Shown here piece by piece: positions 15,301-25,400 of a stretch of DNA of 64,000 nucleotides (the first letter of the stretch is position 1; each line of letters begins with the position of its first letter). Position numbers and translations under genes: made by a program. The notes under the pieces are model-generated. The model was not told where the DNA came from, did not search any database, and was given only the letters and a program-made list of their open reading frames with translations. The stretch lies in contig NZ_CP149941.1 in NCBI RefSeq assembly GCF_037948395.1, positions 55,378 to 119,377 of the forward strand. The letters are read 5' to 3'. The stretch comes from Serratia nevei (GTDB taxonomy: Bacteria; Pseudomonadota; Gammaproteobacteria; Enterobacterales; Enterobacteriaceae).

Positions 15301-16245
15301 TTATGGGGTGACGATGGTTTGGCTGAGGAATGCATCTAGAGCTTCATCGCTTTTCAGGGATGACAACGGGATATAGCGTCCATCATCTGCGATCAGTGAG
15401 GGGGTGCCCGGCAAATTGTAGATGTCGAAGGCCTGATCGTTTTTGGCGATTGCCTGATTACCGGCATCACAGGTTATGTTTGATTCAGTGTTTTCACCAG
15501 GTGAAATGCCTGCATCAGCCTGGAAAAGTTGTTTCCATAATTGGCGCCGATATTGCGGTGCCTGGCAAAGCACAGGGCTCACTTGGTCGACGGTTTGCTG
15601 TTTTCCGACGAGTGTGACCGGGAAGATCTCAATATTGAGTCTTTCGGAGAGCGCTTCCAGGGCCGGCTCAATAATTTGGCAGTTGTGACATAACGGATCG
15701 GCAAAAACGTAGAGGGTACGCTGATGCCCACTGGATAGGGGAATGGTGTACTGCCCTGTTTTTGCCGCATTACGTAGTGCCTTGGCAACGGCCTGGTACT
15801 GGTCTGCTGTTACTTTCAATTCCGGCTGTGGGGTTGCAGCAACGGCATTCTCCAGCGTGTTTGGCGTAACGTGCTGCGTTAGTGGTGCTGACATATCCCT
15901 CAGTTGATTCGAATACCAGGAGCCTGCTATAGCCATGCTGAGGGCTATGGCGCTCATCATGTAACCTAATCGTTTCCAGCAGCGGCGATATGCTTGGCGT
16001 CGGTGTAGTAACGCTGCATTAATCGCGTGAAGCATCTCAGCAGCATCCTTCGTTCCACAGCCCTGTAGGATTGCCGCTGGGCCAAGGTCACGATTATCGT
16101 GCCAAATGGCGTCATCTTTTAGGTAGAAACGAGGATACGGACCGGGATCGAGTATGGCGACCACCTGGTCGTTTTCTTGTTTGTGATTAAATACGGACAA
16201 GGTTCTGCCCTGCAGTGAAGCAGTATAATTCGATTTCATTGTCAT
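15301..16245 (-). CDS. trbB: TrbB: membrane-anchored DsbC/thioredoxin-like protein
   Basis: 314 residues. One membrane segment at about 93-111 (YMMSAIALSMAIAGSWY), then a periplasmic thioredoxin fold with redox motif FADPLCHNC (CHNC at 186-189), a cis-proline loop LPGTPSLI, and extra cysteines at about 228 and 258. TrbB of I-type plasmids is a disulfide isomerase-like factor acting on cysteine-containing Tra proteins. It lies between trbA and trbC. Confidence 0.9.
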   Translation of the reverse strand: MTMKSNYTASLQGRTLSVFNHKQENDQVVAILDPGPYPRFYLKDDAIWHDNRDLGPAAILQGCGTKDAAEMLHAINAALLHRRQAYRRCWKRLGYMMSAIALSMAIAGSWYSNQLRDMSAPLTQHVTPNTLENAVAATPQPELKVTADQYQAVAKALRNAAKTGQYTIPLSSGHQRTLYVFADPLCHNCQIIEPALEALSERLNIEIFPVTLVGKQQTVDQVSPVLCQAPQYRRQLWKQLFQADAGISPGENTESNITCDAGNQAIAKNDQAFDIYNLPGTPSLIADDGRYIPLSSLKSDEALDAFLSQTIVTP

Positions 16246-16263
16246 TGGCTCTATTGTGTGGGC

Positions 16264-17595
16264 TTATCTCGCCCGAGGAATGAAGTGGGCGCGGCCTGGT
16301 TTTGGGGGGGAGGTATTCGCTCCAGGGATAGTGGCTTTCGTCTGCAGTGGTGCTGTTTCGCTGGCAGTTTTCACCGTAGTGTCCGCTAGAGGCTGCAATA
16401 TCACGATTGGAGTATCTTCATCTTCATCTTCATCGAAGACCTGTTCACTGAGGACAGAGGTATTCGTCGTGCGATTATCGATGATCAACCCGACACTGCG
16501 AAGTTCGTCCTCCAGGCCTTTAATGGCTTTATCCATCCTGTTTTCCGGCACGGGGATTGATGTGTGAAGGCGTTCCTCCATCTGAGCTACAACGGTTTCC
16601 CAGTTAGCGACTGCAATGACTCCTGCACCTTCAATAAAGGCCTTCGGGCGTCCCGTTGAGGCCAGGGTGTACCAAAGTGGCCGATCGAGACCTTTGAGCC
16701 AACGAAATCGAGCGCATGGCAGGCGCATATCCCGGTTATGTAAGGCATAAAGCGCGGTACGTGTTGTTGAATGTTGGTGAAGCCAATCTTGAGCAGCTGG
16801 TGTCTGCGTTACTTTTCCGAATGCCTTGTTGGCGAGCTGGAGTAGAGGATATCCCCTTTGTCCTTTGTCCCGCCTGCTTTTGATAAGGCATGAACGGTTC
16901 AGGCTATCGAGCAGAGCTTCAGCAGCTTTGCGATCGTTTAGAAATGCGACTAGGCCAAATATGGCAACCAGAGCTCGCTCATGGGTGCTAAAGCTGGAAA
17001 AGCTTTCTAACGGAGTGCCAAGTTGGCACTCAAACGCAGTTTGTGTTCTATGGGCATCAAGGCGATCACCAATAATCAGCTTGTGTTCAACGGCAAATTC
17101 TTCCGGCCACTGGGCGCTGCGATGTTCTGGCGGATCAACGTTCAGCAACTGTGTCTTTTTATCGCCATAGCAGAGTGCCGGTATGATGCTTGGAGAAAAG
17201 CGCGCCATGATATGGGGCAAGGAATAGACATCAATATGGCGTCGAGTCCGATTCCGCGGATGATTGCGCACCATGAGCAGTCCGCCCAAAACAATCATGG
17301 CCATCGGCACCATTAAGATCCCCGCAGTATTATTCATAACGTCGATAAACTTACCCCATGATAGTTGATTGACTTGACTGCCTGCCCAAGCAAGAAGGTT
17401 GAGCTTTTCAGCGACCTGGTTATGGAAACGAGGGTAGTCACACAGCGACCACAGTTGATAGAGCAGCCAACAGCACCCATACATTATGGGGGGTTGATAA
17501 ATCCAAAGCAGTAATGCTGCCAAAGCGGCAACGAACAGCAACATAAGCCCTTGCTCGTTACCGGCATTGGGCTGAAGTTGACTTTTGGTGTTCAT
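16264..17595 (-). CDS. trbA: TrbA: DotM/IcmP-like coupling-complex protein
   Basis: 443 residues. N-terminal membrane segments (about 16-33 and around 95-110) are followed by a cytoplasmic domain with the DotM-like stretch HERALVAIFGLVAFLNDRKAAEALLDSLNRSC (in outline; conserved ALVAIFGL core). An acidic run DEDEDEDT precedes the proline-rich, basic C terminus. DotM partners DotL (TrbC) in the type IV coupling complex. The gene opens the trbABC unit, behind a terminator at 17677-17704. Confidence 0.9.
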   Translation of the reverse strand: MNTKSQLQPNAGNEQGLMLLFVAALAALLLWIYQPPIMYGCCWLLYQLWSLCDYPRFHNQVAEKLNLLAWAGSQVNQLSWGKFIDVMNNTAGILMVPMAMIVLGGLLMVRNHPRNRTRRHIDVYSLPHIMARFSPSIIPALCYGDKKTQLLNVDPPEHRSAQWPEEFAVEHKLIIGDRLDAHRTQTAFECQLGTPLESFSSFSTHERALVAIFGLVAFLNDRKAAEALLDSLNRSCLIKSRRDKGQRGYPLLQLANKAFGKVTQTPAAQDWLHQHSTTRTALYALHNRDMRLPCARFRWLKGLDRPLWYTLASTGRPKAFIEGAGVIAVANWETVVAQMEERLHTSIPVPENRMDKAIKGLEDELRSVGLIIDNRTTNTSVLSEQVFDEDEDEDTPIVILQPLADTTVKTASETAPLQTKATIPGANTSPPKPGRAHFIPRAR

Positions 17596-17676
17596 GAATT
17601 ACTCCAATATGTTTAAACCCCGTCATAGTGAAAATGACGAGATTTAAATAAGAGGTTGCACCAAACAGGGAAGTTG

Positions 17677-17704
17677 GAAAAGAGAGAGCGCCAGGAAAGG
17701 CGCT
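17677..17704 (-). terminator. Terminator after the traY-excA end of the tra operon
   Basis: AGAGCGCC (17683-17690) pairs with GGCGCTCT (17697-17704), loop AGGAAA. Read on the - strand the stem is followed by a CTTTT tract. It lies 37 bp after the exclusion-like gene and 82 bp before trbA, so trbA-C probably have their own promoter. Confidence 0.7.
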
Positions 17705-17740
17705 CTAGACTATGAGTTGAGTTTAAATATTAAAAATGAG

Positions 17741-18319
17741 TTAATAAGCCAAGGATTTTTGTTTCACAAACTCGTTGAAAGTGTTTCCGGAGTCTTTTTC
17801 TGGCCGATAAGACGACGACAGTAAAGCATCCAACTTGCGACCAAAGTTCATGCATTTACTTTCCGTTCCTGCACTGATGCGGAAGTAGGGGAAGTAAACG
17901 TCATTAAACTTCAGTGTGAGCGAATTTCCATTGCACTCATACCCTGAAAGTTCGAGTATCGTCTTTCCTCGGTAAATGGACTCAGTAGTTGACACCAACA
18001 GTATGGTTCCGCTTCTAACATCAATACCTAAGTATTTACCTGCATCCAGGGTTTTGAGTTCATACTCTTTGGTTGGAGAAAACTCATTGCACTTGAAGGC
18101 TTCGATTGCGTTACGTGTTTTTGATTTTGATTTTTCTTGCACTTTCGCAAATGCATAAATGAACGTTACGCCAATTGCCAGGAAGATGTAAGGCCACGAT
18201 GGGTTGCTTCTTGCGTCGGATACGATAAAAAGAACCATTGAAAAGAGTAGGCAGCCTACACCAGAGGTTAAAGTAAAAAGTAAAAAGAGTGTCCTTAAGT
18301 GATTTTGGTATTTCGTCAT
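17741..18319 (-). CDS. excA: ExcA-like entry-exclusion membrane protein (by position)
   Basis: 192 residues with two N-terminal membrane segments (about 9-32 and 40-60, LFLLFTLTSGVGCLLF and IFLAIGVTFIYAFA) and a soluble C-terminal domain. It overlaps the end of traY by 4 bp, exactly where I-complex plasmids encode the exclusion protein that acts against TraY of an incoming donor. Sequence identity to known ExcA cannot be judged by eye; exclusion genes diverge fast. Its AT content is higher than that of the trb genes. Confidence 0.65.
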   Translation of the reverse strand: MTKYQNHLRTLFLLFTLTSGVGCLLFSMVLFIVSDARSNPSWPYIFLAIGVTFIYAFAKVQEKSKSKTRNAIEAFKCNEFSPTKEYELKTLDAGKYLGIDVRSGTILLVSTTESIYRGKTILELSGYECNGNSLTLKFNDVYFPYFRISAGTESKCMNFGRKLDALLSSSYRPEKDSGNTFNEFVKQKSLAY

Positions 18320-20460
18320 TTTATACCATCCCCATTTCCATTGTTGTTACTTCTCATATTAGATCTTACACCAGGAGATCTTTGTAGTCCATTTGAAAAG
18401 CCGGCAAAGATACTTTTTGTTGATTCAACCATACCACCAAGAATGCTTGCAGCTTCACGACCGCCGAGCCATGAGATGATGTAGTCAGGCATGGTCACTT
18501 GCAATCCGAATACACGGGTAACTGTAGTGGTACATATGCGAGCATAAAGAGTGAGAATACCAATTAAAGAAAATATTCCGGTAATAGAGTTTGCTTGAAC
18601 GTTCGCAATGGCAGGCCCTAGCATGAGGTTGAGTAGTGTACCCATTACGATCAACGTTATGCTTGCAAAGATAAATCCGAAAACCATTAACATTGGCCTA
18701 ATCATAACGTCAATGAGAAATATATATCCATATGCAGAGCGATGGCCCCTATCTCCTTCTGTACCGATATGAGTTGCCGCCCATAATGTACCACCAGTGA
18801 CGCCAACAAATACACTGACTATCCAGTTAGCCGCCGCTGTTAGCCAATAGATGAATGGTATAAATGGCAGGTAGATTGACAGGCTAAAACCAATTCCGAA
18901 CAACAAGAACAGAATAAAGTAAACAATCGGAGAAAGGGCATCCAACCCAGCAGCGATACCTTGAGTAGCATTACCTGAAAAGGCGCTGGCTAATTGACCC
19001 CAAAAACCTTCAGTGGAAACTGCAGCAAGAATTTTCGCACCAGTGAATATGCCTAGTGCAGCTTCGGCTCCGCCTAACGTGATATCACCAACAAATTTCA
19101 TTTTCAGCATTGGGTTCATTTGGTTTCCAGTACCAAAGTCACTGCCTAACTCTGATGTCGCGATAGCGTTCGCTAATTTCTGCATGGGGGAGTTCAAAAA
19201 ACCGACAAAAACTGCACTGGCCTCAGATGCATCTAAGGATTGCTGGGTATCTTTAGCGCTTTCTGTCCCGAGTGGAGGTACAAAAGAAGTATTTTGCTTT
19301 TGAGTTCGATATACGGTGAATACATTATTAAATAGATCGCTTACGCCAACTTCTCCAATTCCAGAACGACCAGTAATCACGGGTTTTAGCTGTACGGCAT
19401 CGTTAATTTTATTATTTGCAGTGGCAAATGTTTGATACCACGATCCGAGGGCAAGCCACCCGCTTTTCTTCAACTGAGCGGCCAATACATCAGCCAGTTC
19501 GCTGGTTTGGCCTTGAGCGTTTAGGGTTTGATTGATGCGATTTTCGTAGGCCTGTGCGGCCCTTTGGATGTCAGTTTCGGCGTCCGGGAGCGCGCCAGTC
19601 CCACTGTTCTGCTTGTTGACTAATGCCGTTACAAACTGAGCGGCGGCTGTCGACAGGTTGTTTTGCATTTCATTCATGGCGCTCCGTTGTGCGCTGATAA
19701 TGCTTTCTGTGTTTACAGGGGCAGGGAACAACCAGCCAGTGGTTTTGTCGGCGAGGCTTTCCGGCAGCCGAGCTGCGCCGCACAATGCACTCCCGTTGCC
19801 GATCTCAAAACCATCGGTCAGGGTCTTGATGCCCATTAGTGGTGTGCCAGCCTGGCCGTATTGCTGATACATGTCACGCAGTTCGGTGTTGATACTGTAC
19901 ATGCACAGGTTCATTTCATAGATGGTTCGCGCGGCACTGACAGTTTGCGGTGCCACGGGCTGTACGACTAGGCTGTAGCCGTCCTTGAGAAGATCGACCG
20001 TGCGGTCGGTTACCACGTTCGCGCTGCCAATGCCCATAACGGATGCCGCCCACAAAAATATCAGTTGAGCGATAGACCAGCCTGACACGGTTGGCACCAA
20101 GGTCATGAACCCGGCTGCTGTGCTGACGGGACCGACCATTGAGCTCCCTTGGCTGAATACTTTGCCGCGCTGGCCGGCCTTGACCAGGTGCGTGAGGGTG
20201 ACCACCAGGAACCACACCACGGCGATCGCCATGACGATACCGTTAAAAACAAAGAACAGTTCACCGACCATGCTGGTTTCGGTAGATAACGGGTTGGTGA
20301 CAACGTCACCAAAAATCATAACCAATGCCTGACGAGACAGATCATCGGTGCGTTTAGCCGCCTGCTCGATGGTGCTGAAGCTGACTGCGGAATCCGCGTG
20401 CGCGCAAAGGCAGAACAGGCCCAACAACAGGCCTGCTGCAAGTTTTCGAAAGGCATTCAT
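18316..20460 (-). CDS. traY: TraY: DotA-like inner-membrane channel protein
   Basis: 714 residues. A signal peptide (MNAFRKLAAGLLLGLFCLCAHA) is followed by hydrophobic segments near 70-95 and 130-155, a long periplasmic region (about 165-450), and a cluster of membrane segments in the last third (about 505-640), including LIGILTLYARICTTTVTRVFGL near the end. This is the DotA/TraY layout. TraY is essential for transfer and is the target of ExcA. The gene lies between traX and the exclusion gene. Confidence 0.92.
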   Translation of the reverse strand: MNAFRKLAAGLLLGLFCLCAHADSAVSFSTIEQAAKRTDDLSRQALVMIFGDVVTNPLSTETSMVGELFFVFNGIVMAIAVVWFLVVTLTHLVKAGQRGKVFSQGSSMVGPVSTAAGFMTLVPTVSGWSIAQLIFLWAASVMGIGSANVVTDRTVDLLKDGYSLVVQPVAPQTVSAARTIYEMNLCMYSINTELRDMYQQYGQAGTPLMGIKTLTDGFEIGNGSALCGAARLPESLADKTTGWLFPAPVNTESIISAQRSAMNEMQNNLSTAAAQFVTALVNKQNSGTGALPDAETDIQRAAQAYENRINQTLNAQGQTSELADVLAAQLKKSGWLALGSWYQTFATANNKINDAVQLKPVITGRSGIGEVGVSDLFNNVFTVYRTQKQNTSFVPPLGTESAKDTQQSLDASEASAVFVGFLNSPMQKLANAIATSELGSDFGTGNQMNPMLKMKFVGDITLGGAEAALGIFTGAKILAAVSTEGFWGQLASAFSGNATQGIAAGLDALSPIVYFILFLLFGIGFSLSIYLPFIPFIYWLTAAANWIVSVFVGVTGGTLWAATHIGTEGDRGHRSAYGYIFLIDVMIRPMLMVFGFIFASITLIVMGTLLNLMLGPAIANVQANSITGIFSLIGILTLYARICTTTVTRVFGLQVTMPDYIISWLGGREAASILGGMVESTKSIFAGFSNGLQRSPGVRSNMRSNNNGNGDGIK

Positions 20461-20506
20461 AAGATTTCACCAGTCGGAGTGCCTGACGTAAACAGGCAAG
20501 AGGAAG

Positions 20507-21076
20507 TTATTGGATCGGGCGTTCGTACCGTAGAAGAACTTGCCACCAGGTGTTTTCCCGCAGAAAGTCGGTCAGGCTGCCGGCTTCCTCCTTGGAAAGG
20601 CGTTGATTGCGTAATTGCCATAGCCGCCAGGTGGAAATAAACGCTTGTAGTAATGGTATCGCTGCCAAAGCGAACAGTGTAAAACACAGTGTTGCGGTCC
20701 GGATCAGCAGAGTTGGGGTAAATATCTCGCTGCCCAGAACCAGCAGAACGACCGACAAAGCGATCAGTATTGGTACTGCACCAAGAGCGAGACACAGATG
20801 CTTGCGGCGCCTGAATCTGTTTATCAAGGTGATCACAGACTCGCCGCTGGCGGCCACTGCCTCCTCAAACTGTAGCGCGGGGAGTGTCTGTTGATGTTCA
20901 ATCCGGTAGCCGTAAGTAAGCATCAGACTGCGCTTCAAGTTATTGGCGAGTGAAGGGCCAATTTTAGTCGCCGCGTAACGTAGTTCCGATAACGGTAGGA
21001 ACAGATTTGCAGTGAAATACAGTCCCTTGCTGGCGCGCTTCCAAGACGTTTTAGATTTCGGGGATTGGTCAGTCAT
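20507..21076 (-). CDS. traX: TraX: IcmV-like inner-membrane protein
   Basis: 189 residues from ATG 21076, chosen because CGGAGGGG lies just upstream; longer upstream frames overlap traW. Features: ASKGLYFTANLFLPLSELRYAATKIGPSLANNL (family-like N-terminal block, given in outline) and two central membrane segments (about 97-140). It overlaps traW by 8 bp and is followed by traY. In the R64/Legionella comparison TraX corresponds to IcmV, a weak but accepted relation. Confidence 0.82.
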   Translation of the reverse strand: MTDQSPKSKTSWKRASKGLYFTANLFLPLSELRYAATKIGPSLANNLKRSLMLTYGYRIEHQQTLPALQFEEAVAASGESVITLINRFRRRKHLCLALGAVPILIALSVVLLVLGSEIFTPTLLIRTATLCFTLFALAAIPLLQAFISTWRLWQLRNQRLSKEEAGSLTDFLRENTWWQVLLRYERPIQ

Positions 21077-22289
21077 TACGAGCCCCTCCGGCGCTGAGTT
21101 CGTGCAGCTTGGCCTGCAGTTGTGGACGATAAACCTCGTTGGCATTTAGGCCCAGTTGTTGGCCTTGCAGGACGTTGCCTTTTTGCAGCTGCTGCTTTAT
21201 CCCCAACAGCAACCAGTTTTGTTGCGCTTGCACACGGATAGATTCGCGCGCCAGGTTGTCGCCGTCCATCGCCTGCAGGTCGGTTTGATAGTCGGTGTTG
21301 GCATAGCGCCGACCTACGTCGAACTGCTCAAATTCCCGCTCCGACATCATCCCGGTACGCCTGGCTTCATCAGATGCTGTCTGGTTGAAGTAGGCGGCAG
21401 CTGATGGGGTCTGCATCACTTCTTTCAGCACCTCGCGTGTTGCTTCACTGGGTTGACTGGAGGCCACCATGGCCAACATGGGTTCGCGTGCCGCTGTGTT
21501 CACTGCTTCGTACTGCGTCATCAGGCCTATATATTGGCGGCCGGAGGCGCTTTTTACTTCGCCTTTACTGAGCTGTTTCCCGGCCGAGGCTGGAGCACTG
21601 TTAAGTGCGTAAGCCATTGCTGCGTCGGTCTGTTTCTGATCGAAGGTTAAATCAGGCGCTTTGCCTTCAGCGCCAGCACCATCGAGTAGAGACGTAAACC
21701 GCTTATCACCCCCTGGCAATTCAGATAGGCGGGTGCATACTCCCGTGCCGCCGTAAGCAGCCATATCGGTGGCATCGCAGTAATCGGCATGTACGCCTGC
21801 GGCCCGAAAGGCTGTCTGTTCTGGTGCTGGAGCCGGGGCGGTCCATCCTTGGCGGATCATGGCATTGTTGATTCCCTGGCCCCGCGACAGCGCACTTTGT
21901 CGCGCGCGAGCGCGACTTTGAACTTGTGTGACCATGCCAGAACCAGATTCAGTACACAGGCTATCCGGTATGGTATAGGTTCGGCGCGATCGCTCGAGGC
22001 GTTCGGTTTGACGAGCAAAAATATCTTGATCGCGTTGTGCTTGTGCTGCCTGTTCGATTTGCGTGGCGATCTTGCCGCCGTTTTGGTTGATGGCGGCTCC
22101 GATCTGCTGCTGTGTAGCAGCCATCCCTGTCAATGTACCGCTCATCTGCCCAAGGACCGGAACGACCTGTGTCTCAATGGGAACGCTAGAGGTTACGACA
22201 ACGGAGACAGCGTGCGCTGGAGAAGCTAATGCGGAGAGTACCAGCACGACCAGAGGGGAAAGCCTCATGGCAGGAGGGTATGATTTCAT
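21069..22289 (-). CDS. traW: TraW: IcmX-like periplasmic transfer protein
   Basis: 406 residues with a signal peptide ending near LSALASPAHA (about residue 27). The mature part is rich in Ala, Gln and Arg (coiled-coil-like about 60-110), and two cysteine-containing segments follow (SLCTESG, DYCDATD, GVCTRL). TraW of R64 corresponds to IcmX, exported to the periplasm. The position between the small 22291 gene and traX fits. Confidence 0.85.
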   Translation of the reverse strand: MKSYPPAMRLSPLVVLVLSALASPAHAVSVVVTSSVPIETQVVPVLGQMSGTLTGMAATQQQIGAAINQNGGKIATQIEQAAQAQRDQDIFARQTERLERSRRTYTIPDSLCTESGSGMVTQVQSRARARQSALSRGQGINNAMIRQGWTAPAPAPEQTAFRAAGVHADYCDATDMAAYGGTGVCTRLSELPGGDKRFTSLLDGAGAEGKAPDLTFDQKQTDAAMAYALNSAPASAGKQLSKGEVKSASGRQYIGLMTQYEAVNTAAREPMLAMVASSQPSEATREVLKEVMQTPSAAAYFNQTASDEARRTGMMSEREFEQFDVGRRYANTDYQTDLQAMDGDNLARESIRVQAQQNWLLLGIKQQLQKGNVLQGQQLGLNANEVYRPQLQAKLHELSAGGARND

Positions 22290-22290
22290 T

Positions 22291-22410
22291 TCAAAGCGTC
22301 CTCAAGAAAATACCGGCAAATAGCGCGGCCCAAAAAATAGTGTTGTAAGCGAGGATGTGGAGGTTAGGTCTGCGGAGGAAAGCACGGATATACCAGTGAT
22401 AAAGGCGCAT
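22291..22410 (-). CDS. Short membrane protein between traU and traW (39 aa)
   Basis: MRLYHWYIRAFLRRPNLHI followed by a hydrophobic C-terminal half (LAYNTIFWAALFAGIFL) and TGA at 22291-22293. AAGGAG stands 5 bp before the ATG, the gap to traU is 9 bp, and the gap to traW is 1 bp: strong operon context for such a short frame. It occupies the TraV position of I-type plasmids but is far shorter than R64 TraV. Probably a real single-pass inner-membrane component. Confidence 0.7.
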   Translation of the reverse strand: MRLYHWYIRAFLRRPNLHILAYNTIFWAALFAGIFLRTL

Positions 22411-22419
22411 GGTTGCTCC

Positions 22420-25400
22420 TTATGCTGCATCCCCCTGCACATAGCCGAGGCTTGCCAGCATGTCGTTGGCCAGTTGACGAATGGCGCCGCTTTCATCGTC
22501 ATTGCCGGCGCGCTTTTTCATCATCGCAATATGTTTTTCTGCTGAACCGCCTGGGAAGGTTTTGGCCAACAAACGTCGGGCCGTTTGGCCATCCAACGCG
22601 TCATACAGCATGTTGCGTAGAGCGCGGTTTACCGGGGTCGAGTTTAATGCCCAGAGCCGCAGTGGCCCTGCGGTGTTTTTGAGCAGCTGAGCCACGTTGC
22701 CATTGGTGGTTTGGAAAACGGCCAGAAACGTGACGCCACTTCCATCCGGCGCGGCGCCGCGGGTTGTGTTGAGCAACCTATTTAGTGTGGTACGCGGCAC
22801 CTTGAAAGTTTCCTGCAGAATAGGGAAGTCCTTAGTCCTTACCCGCATCAGGTACAGGGAGTTGGCGGATTCCAGGATTGTCTGCGGGTAATCATCCAAA
22901 TATTGCGAAGCGAACACCGTGCGGATACCGAATTTTCTTTTCTCGCGATCTTCGGTTTCGAGTGCATCCCACAAAATGTCGATACCTCTGATGTTATGCA
23001 GCTCATCGATAAAGATGAGTTTGACCTCCTGATCCAGTTGTTCGATGCGTTTTCGATGTAGTGGTACATAACGTGGATCCAGATGATTGTAGAGTTCATC
23101 CTGGTACTGTGGCAGATAGAAGTCGTTAGCGCCGGCCAGATGGCGGGCGAACTGATACATGATACCTGTCTTGATTTTACCTTCCGGAGTTTGATTGCCG
23201 GCTACGTTGTTAACGTCGACGATACGAATGCGCGTATTTGGGTTGATGGAGTACCGCGTGCGCCCCGATATCAACGGGTAATCGAACAGTGCCTGTGTCA
23301 GACAGCGTGACACATAATGCAGTAATGACTCATCCGATCCGGGACGGTTGACGTTAGCGAAGACATTGCGCATTTCCTCGCTGTTTAGCGCCCCCTGCAG
23401 GTCGTTGAGCTCAGGTACAGCTTGAGCCTGTGCTAACGCAGCCTCGGCAACGCAGCCGGCAGTGAACAGCATATCGCGGACTTCGTACCAGGTAGCGATC
23501 TCCCACCAAGCGGCATCATAGCGATTCAAACAGCCGCTTGTTTCCAGCGCGGCATCAACCTCCGGAACCAATGATGCTCCATAACGTACCGGTTCAATGT
23601 CGCTGTTCTTGCGGTACACCATCTCAATAGCGCGTGTCAGGATCTGTCTGCATGATGGGGCATCAGGTGCAGTGCCCAGCTGTGGATCGATACACAGGCT
23701 GGTCAACAGGCCGAGCAAGTAGTCACGTTCAGTGCTAATTGGGGCTTTAAGTCCAAGTTGGATATCGAACGGATTGCGGCAGAAATCTGCTGTATTACGC
23801 AGAATAATACTGGCAATTTTGTCCTTTTGTCCGTGGGGTAGGCTGTCATAGACCAGATCGTAAAAGCCCTGAGCGGTAAAGCCTTTGTCAATGAAAGCCA
23901 TAAACGGCAGATCAGTATTACCGTTAGTGAGAGCATCGAGGTGAAGGCTGTTCGCTAACAGGGATTTGCCCGAACCTGGAGGCCCTGCGAGCAACTCGGT
24001 GTGCTTTTCCTGCAATGAACTGCCCAAGCCGATCGGATAAGGCTTGCCGTCGACGGTCTGGAAAATTGCGTTGCCTTCGTTACCCCAGGGGCTCGCTGGC
24101 CGTTGCAGCGGCATCAGTTTTAACGCTTCAGACAAAGGGGGGTACATTAACGTTGGCGCGCTGAAACTAGACACCATAGGTAGAGTGTTGACCCAGGCAC
24201 GAATGGGATCGCCGAAAGTACGGGTCACTGTTGTAACACCCCAGCTCTGGATTGCTTTTTGCAGTAACGTCAGATTGCGTTTCAAACGGCTTTTGTCTGC
24301 GTCCCAGGTACTGGCGGTGATACTCATCATACAAACAGGCTCTTTCTTGTGCTGCGCCATCAACCATGAAATGGAGTCGTAAATATCTCGTAGTTTAGGG
24401 ACGAAGGCAGCAAACGACAGTAGCTGCTGCTTTTTTTCCAAAGCCTCACCGCCGCCGGGCATCAAGTCCAGACGCAAGCGCCAGGGTAGCTGCCGTGGTA
24501 CTTTGGTGAACAGCTGGGCAAAGGATTCGGGGCGCTGAGGTGCCAGCGTCATGGCCAACTGACCGTGATAGAGTCCGTCGACCTCTATAAGACTGCCGTG
24601 GGTGTCGACCTCGGTGTCGCAGAACTGGAAATTCAAGTGCGGCGCCAGGGCTGCGCTGATATCGTCGCCGCGCAATTTTCCTTGAGGGATCACGCGATCG
24701 CCTGGCAGCAGGGGGCGCCACTCTTCATGGGTACTCAGCCGCTCTATTTCATCGCGGATCACATGGCCAGCTTCATAGGCGTCAAGCAATCGAACCATCA
24801 CGCCGTCGTTGCCGTCGGCCAAATCAGTGGCCAGCTTATCGATAAATGCGTCGTGGCGCAGCTTAAGGCCTTCAAACTCGGCGTAAATCGGGTTTTGCCC
24901 GAAACGGGCTTCAGGAAGATTTTTGAATTGAGTATTCTGCCGCTGTATTTCTTCTCTACGTTCACTGAGCGGCAGAGCGCCAATGGCGGAATACACAGTA
25001 AGCCAGACTCGTTCGCGGGCGACATACGGCGTGAGTTTGACGATTTGCTCATCGACCAGGTCATCGAGAGCCAGACCAAGCTTCCGGTAGGCGCGTCGTT
25101 GCGGTTCAACGAGACGAGTGATTTCTTCGGCGCTGCGCGTTGGATCGCGTTCGAAAACGATGCTGATTTTATGACCCAGGCTTTTGAAATCGCCGGTCAA
25201 TGCATCGCGTAATTTCAGAACGAAGCGCAGGAAGCTGTCCGGCGTCGGTGTTTCATTTTCGTGCTGGGGAACTGCCTCACTGAACTCGCGAAAAGCTCCT
25301 AGGATCTCAAATGTGCTGGCATAGTCGTTAGTTTTAGTGACGTGTATGTAGGGAGCATCAAGTGAGGGGTGTCGGATTTTGTCGTCTGGTGTCAGGCCGA

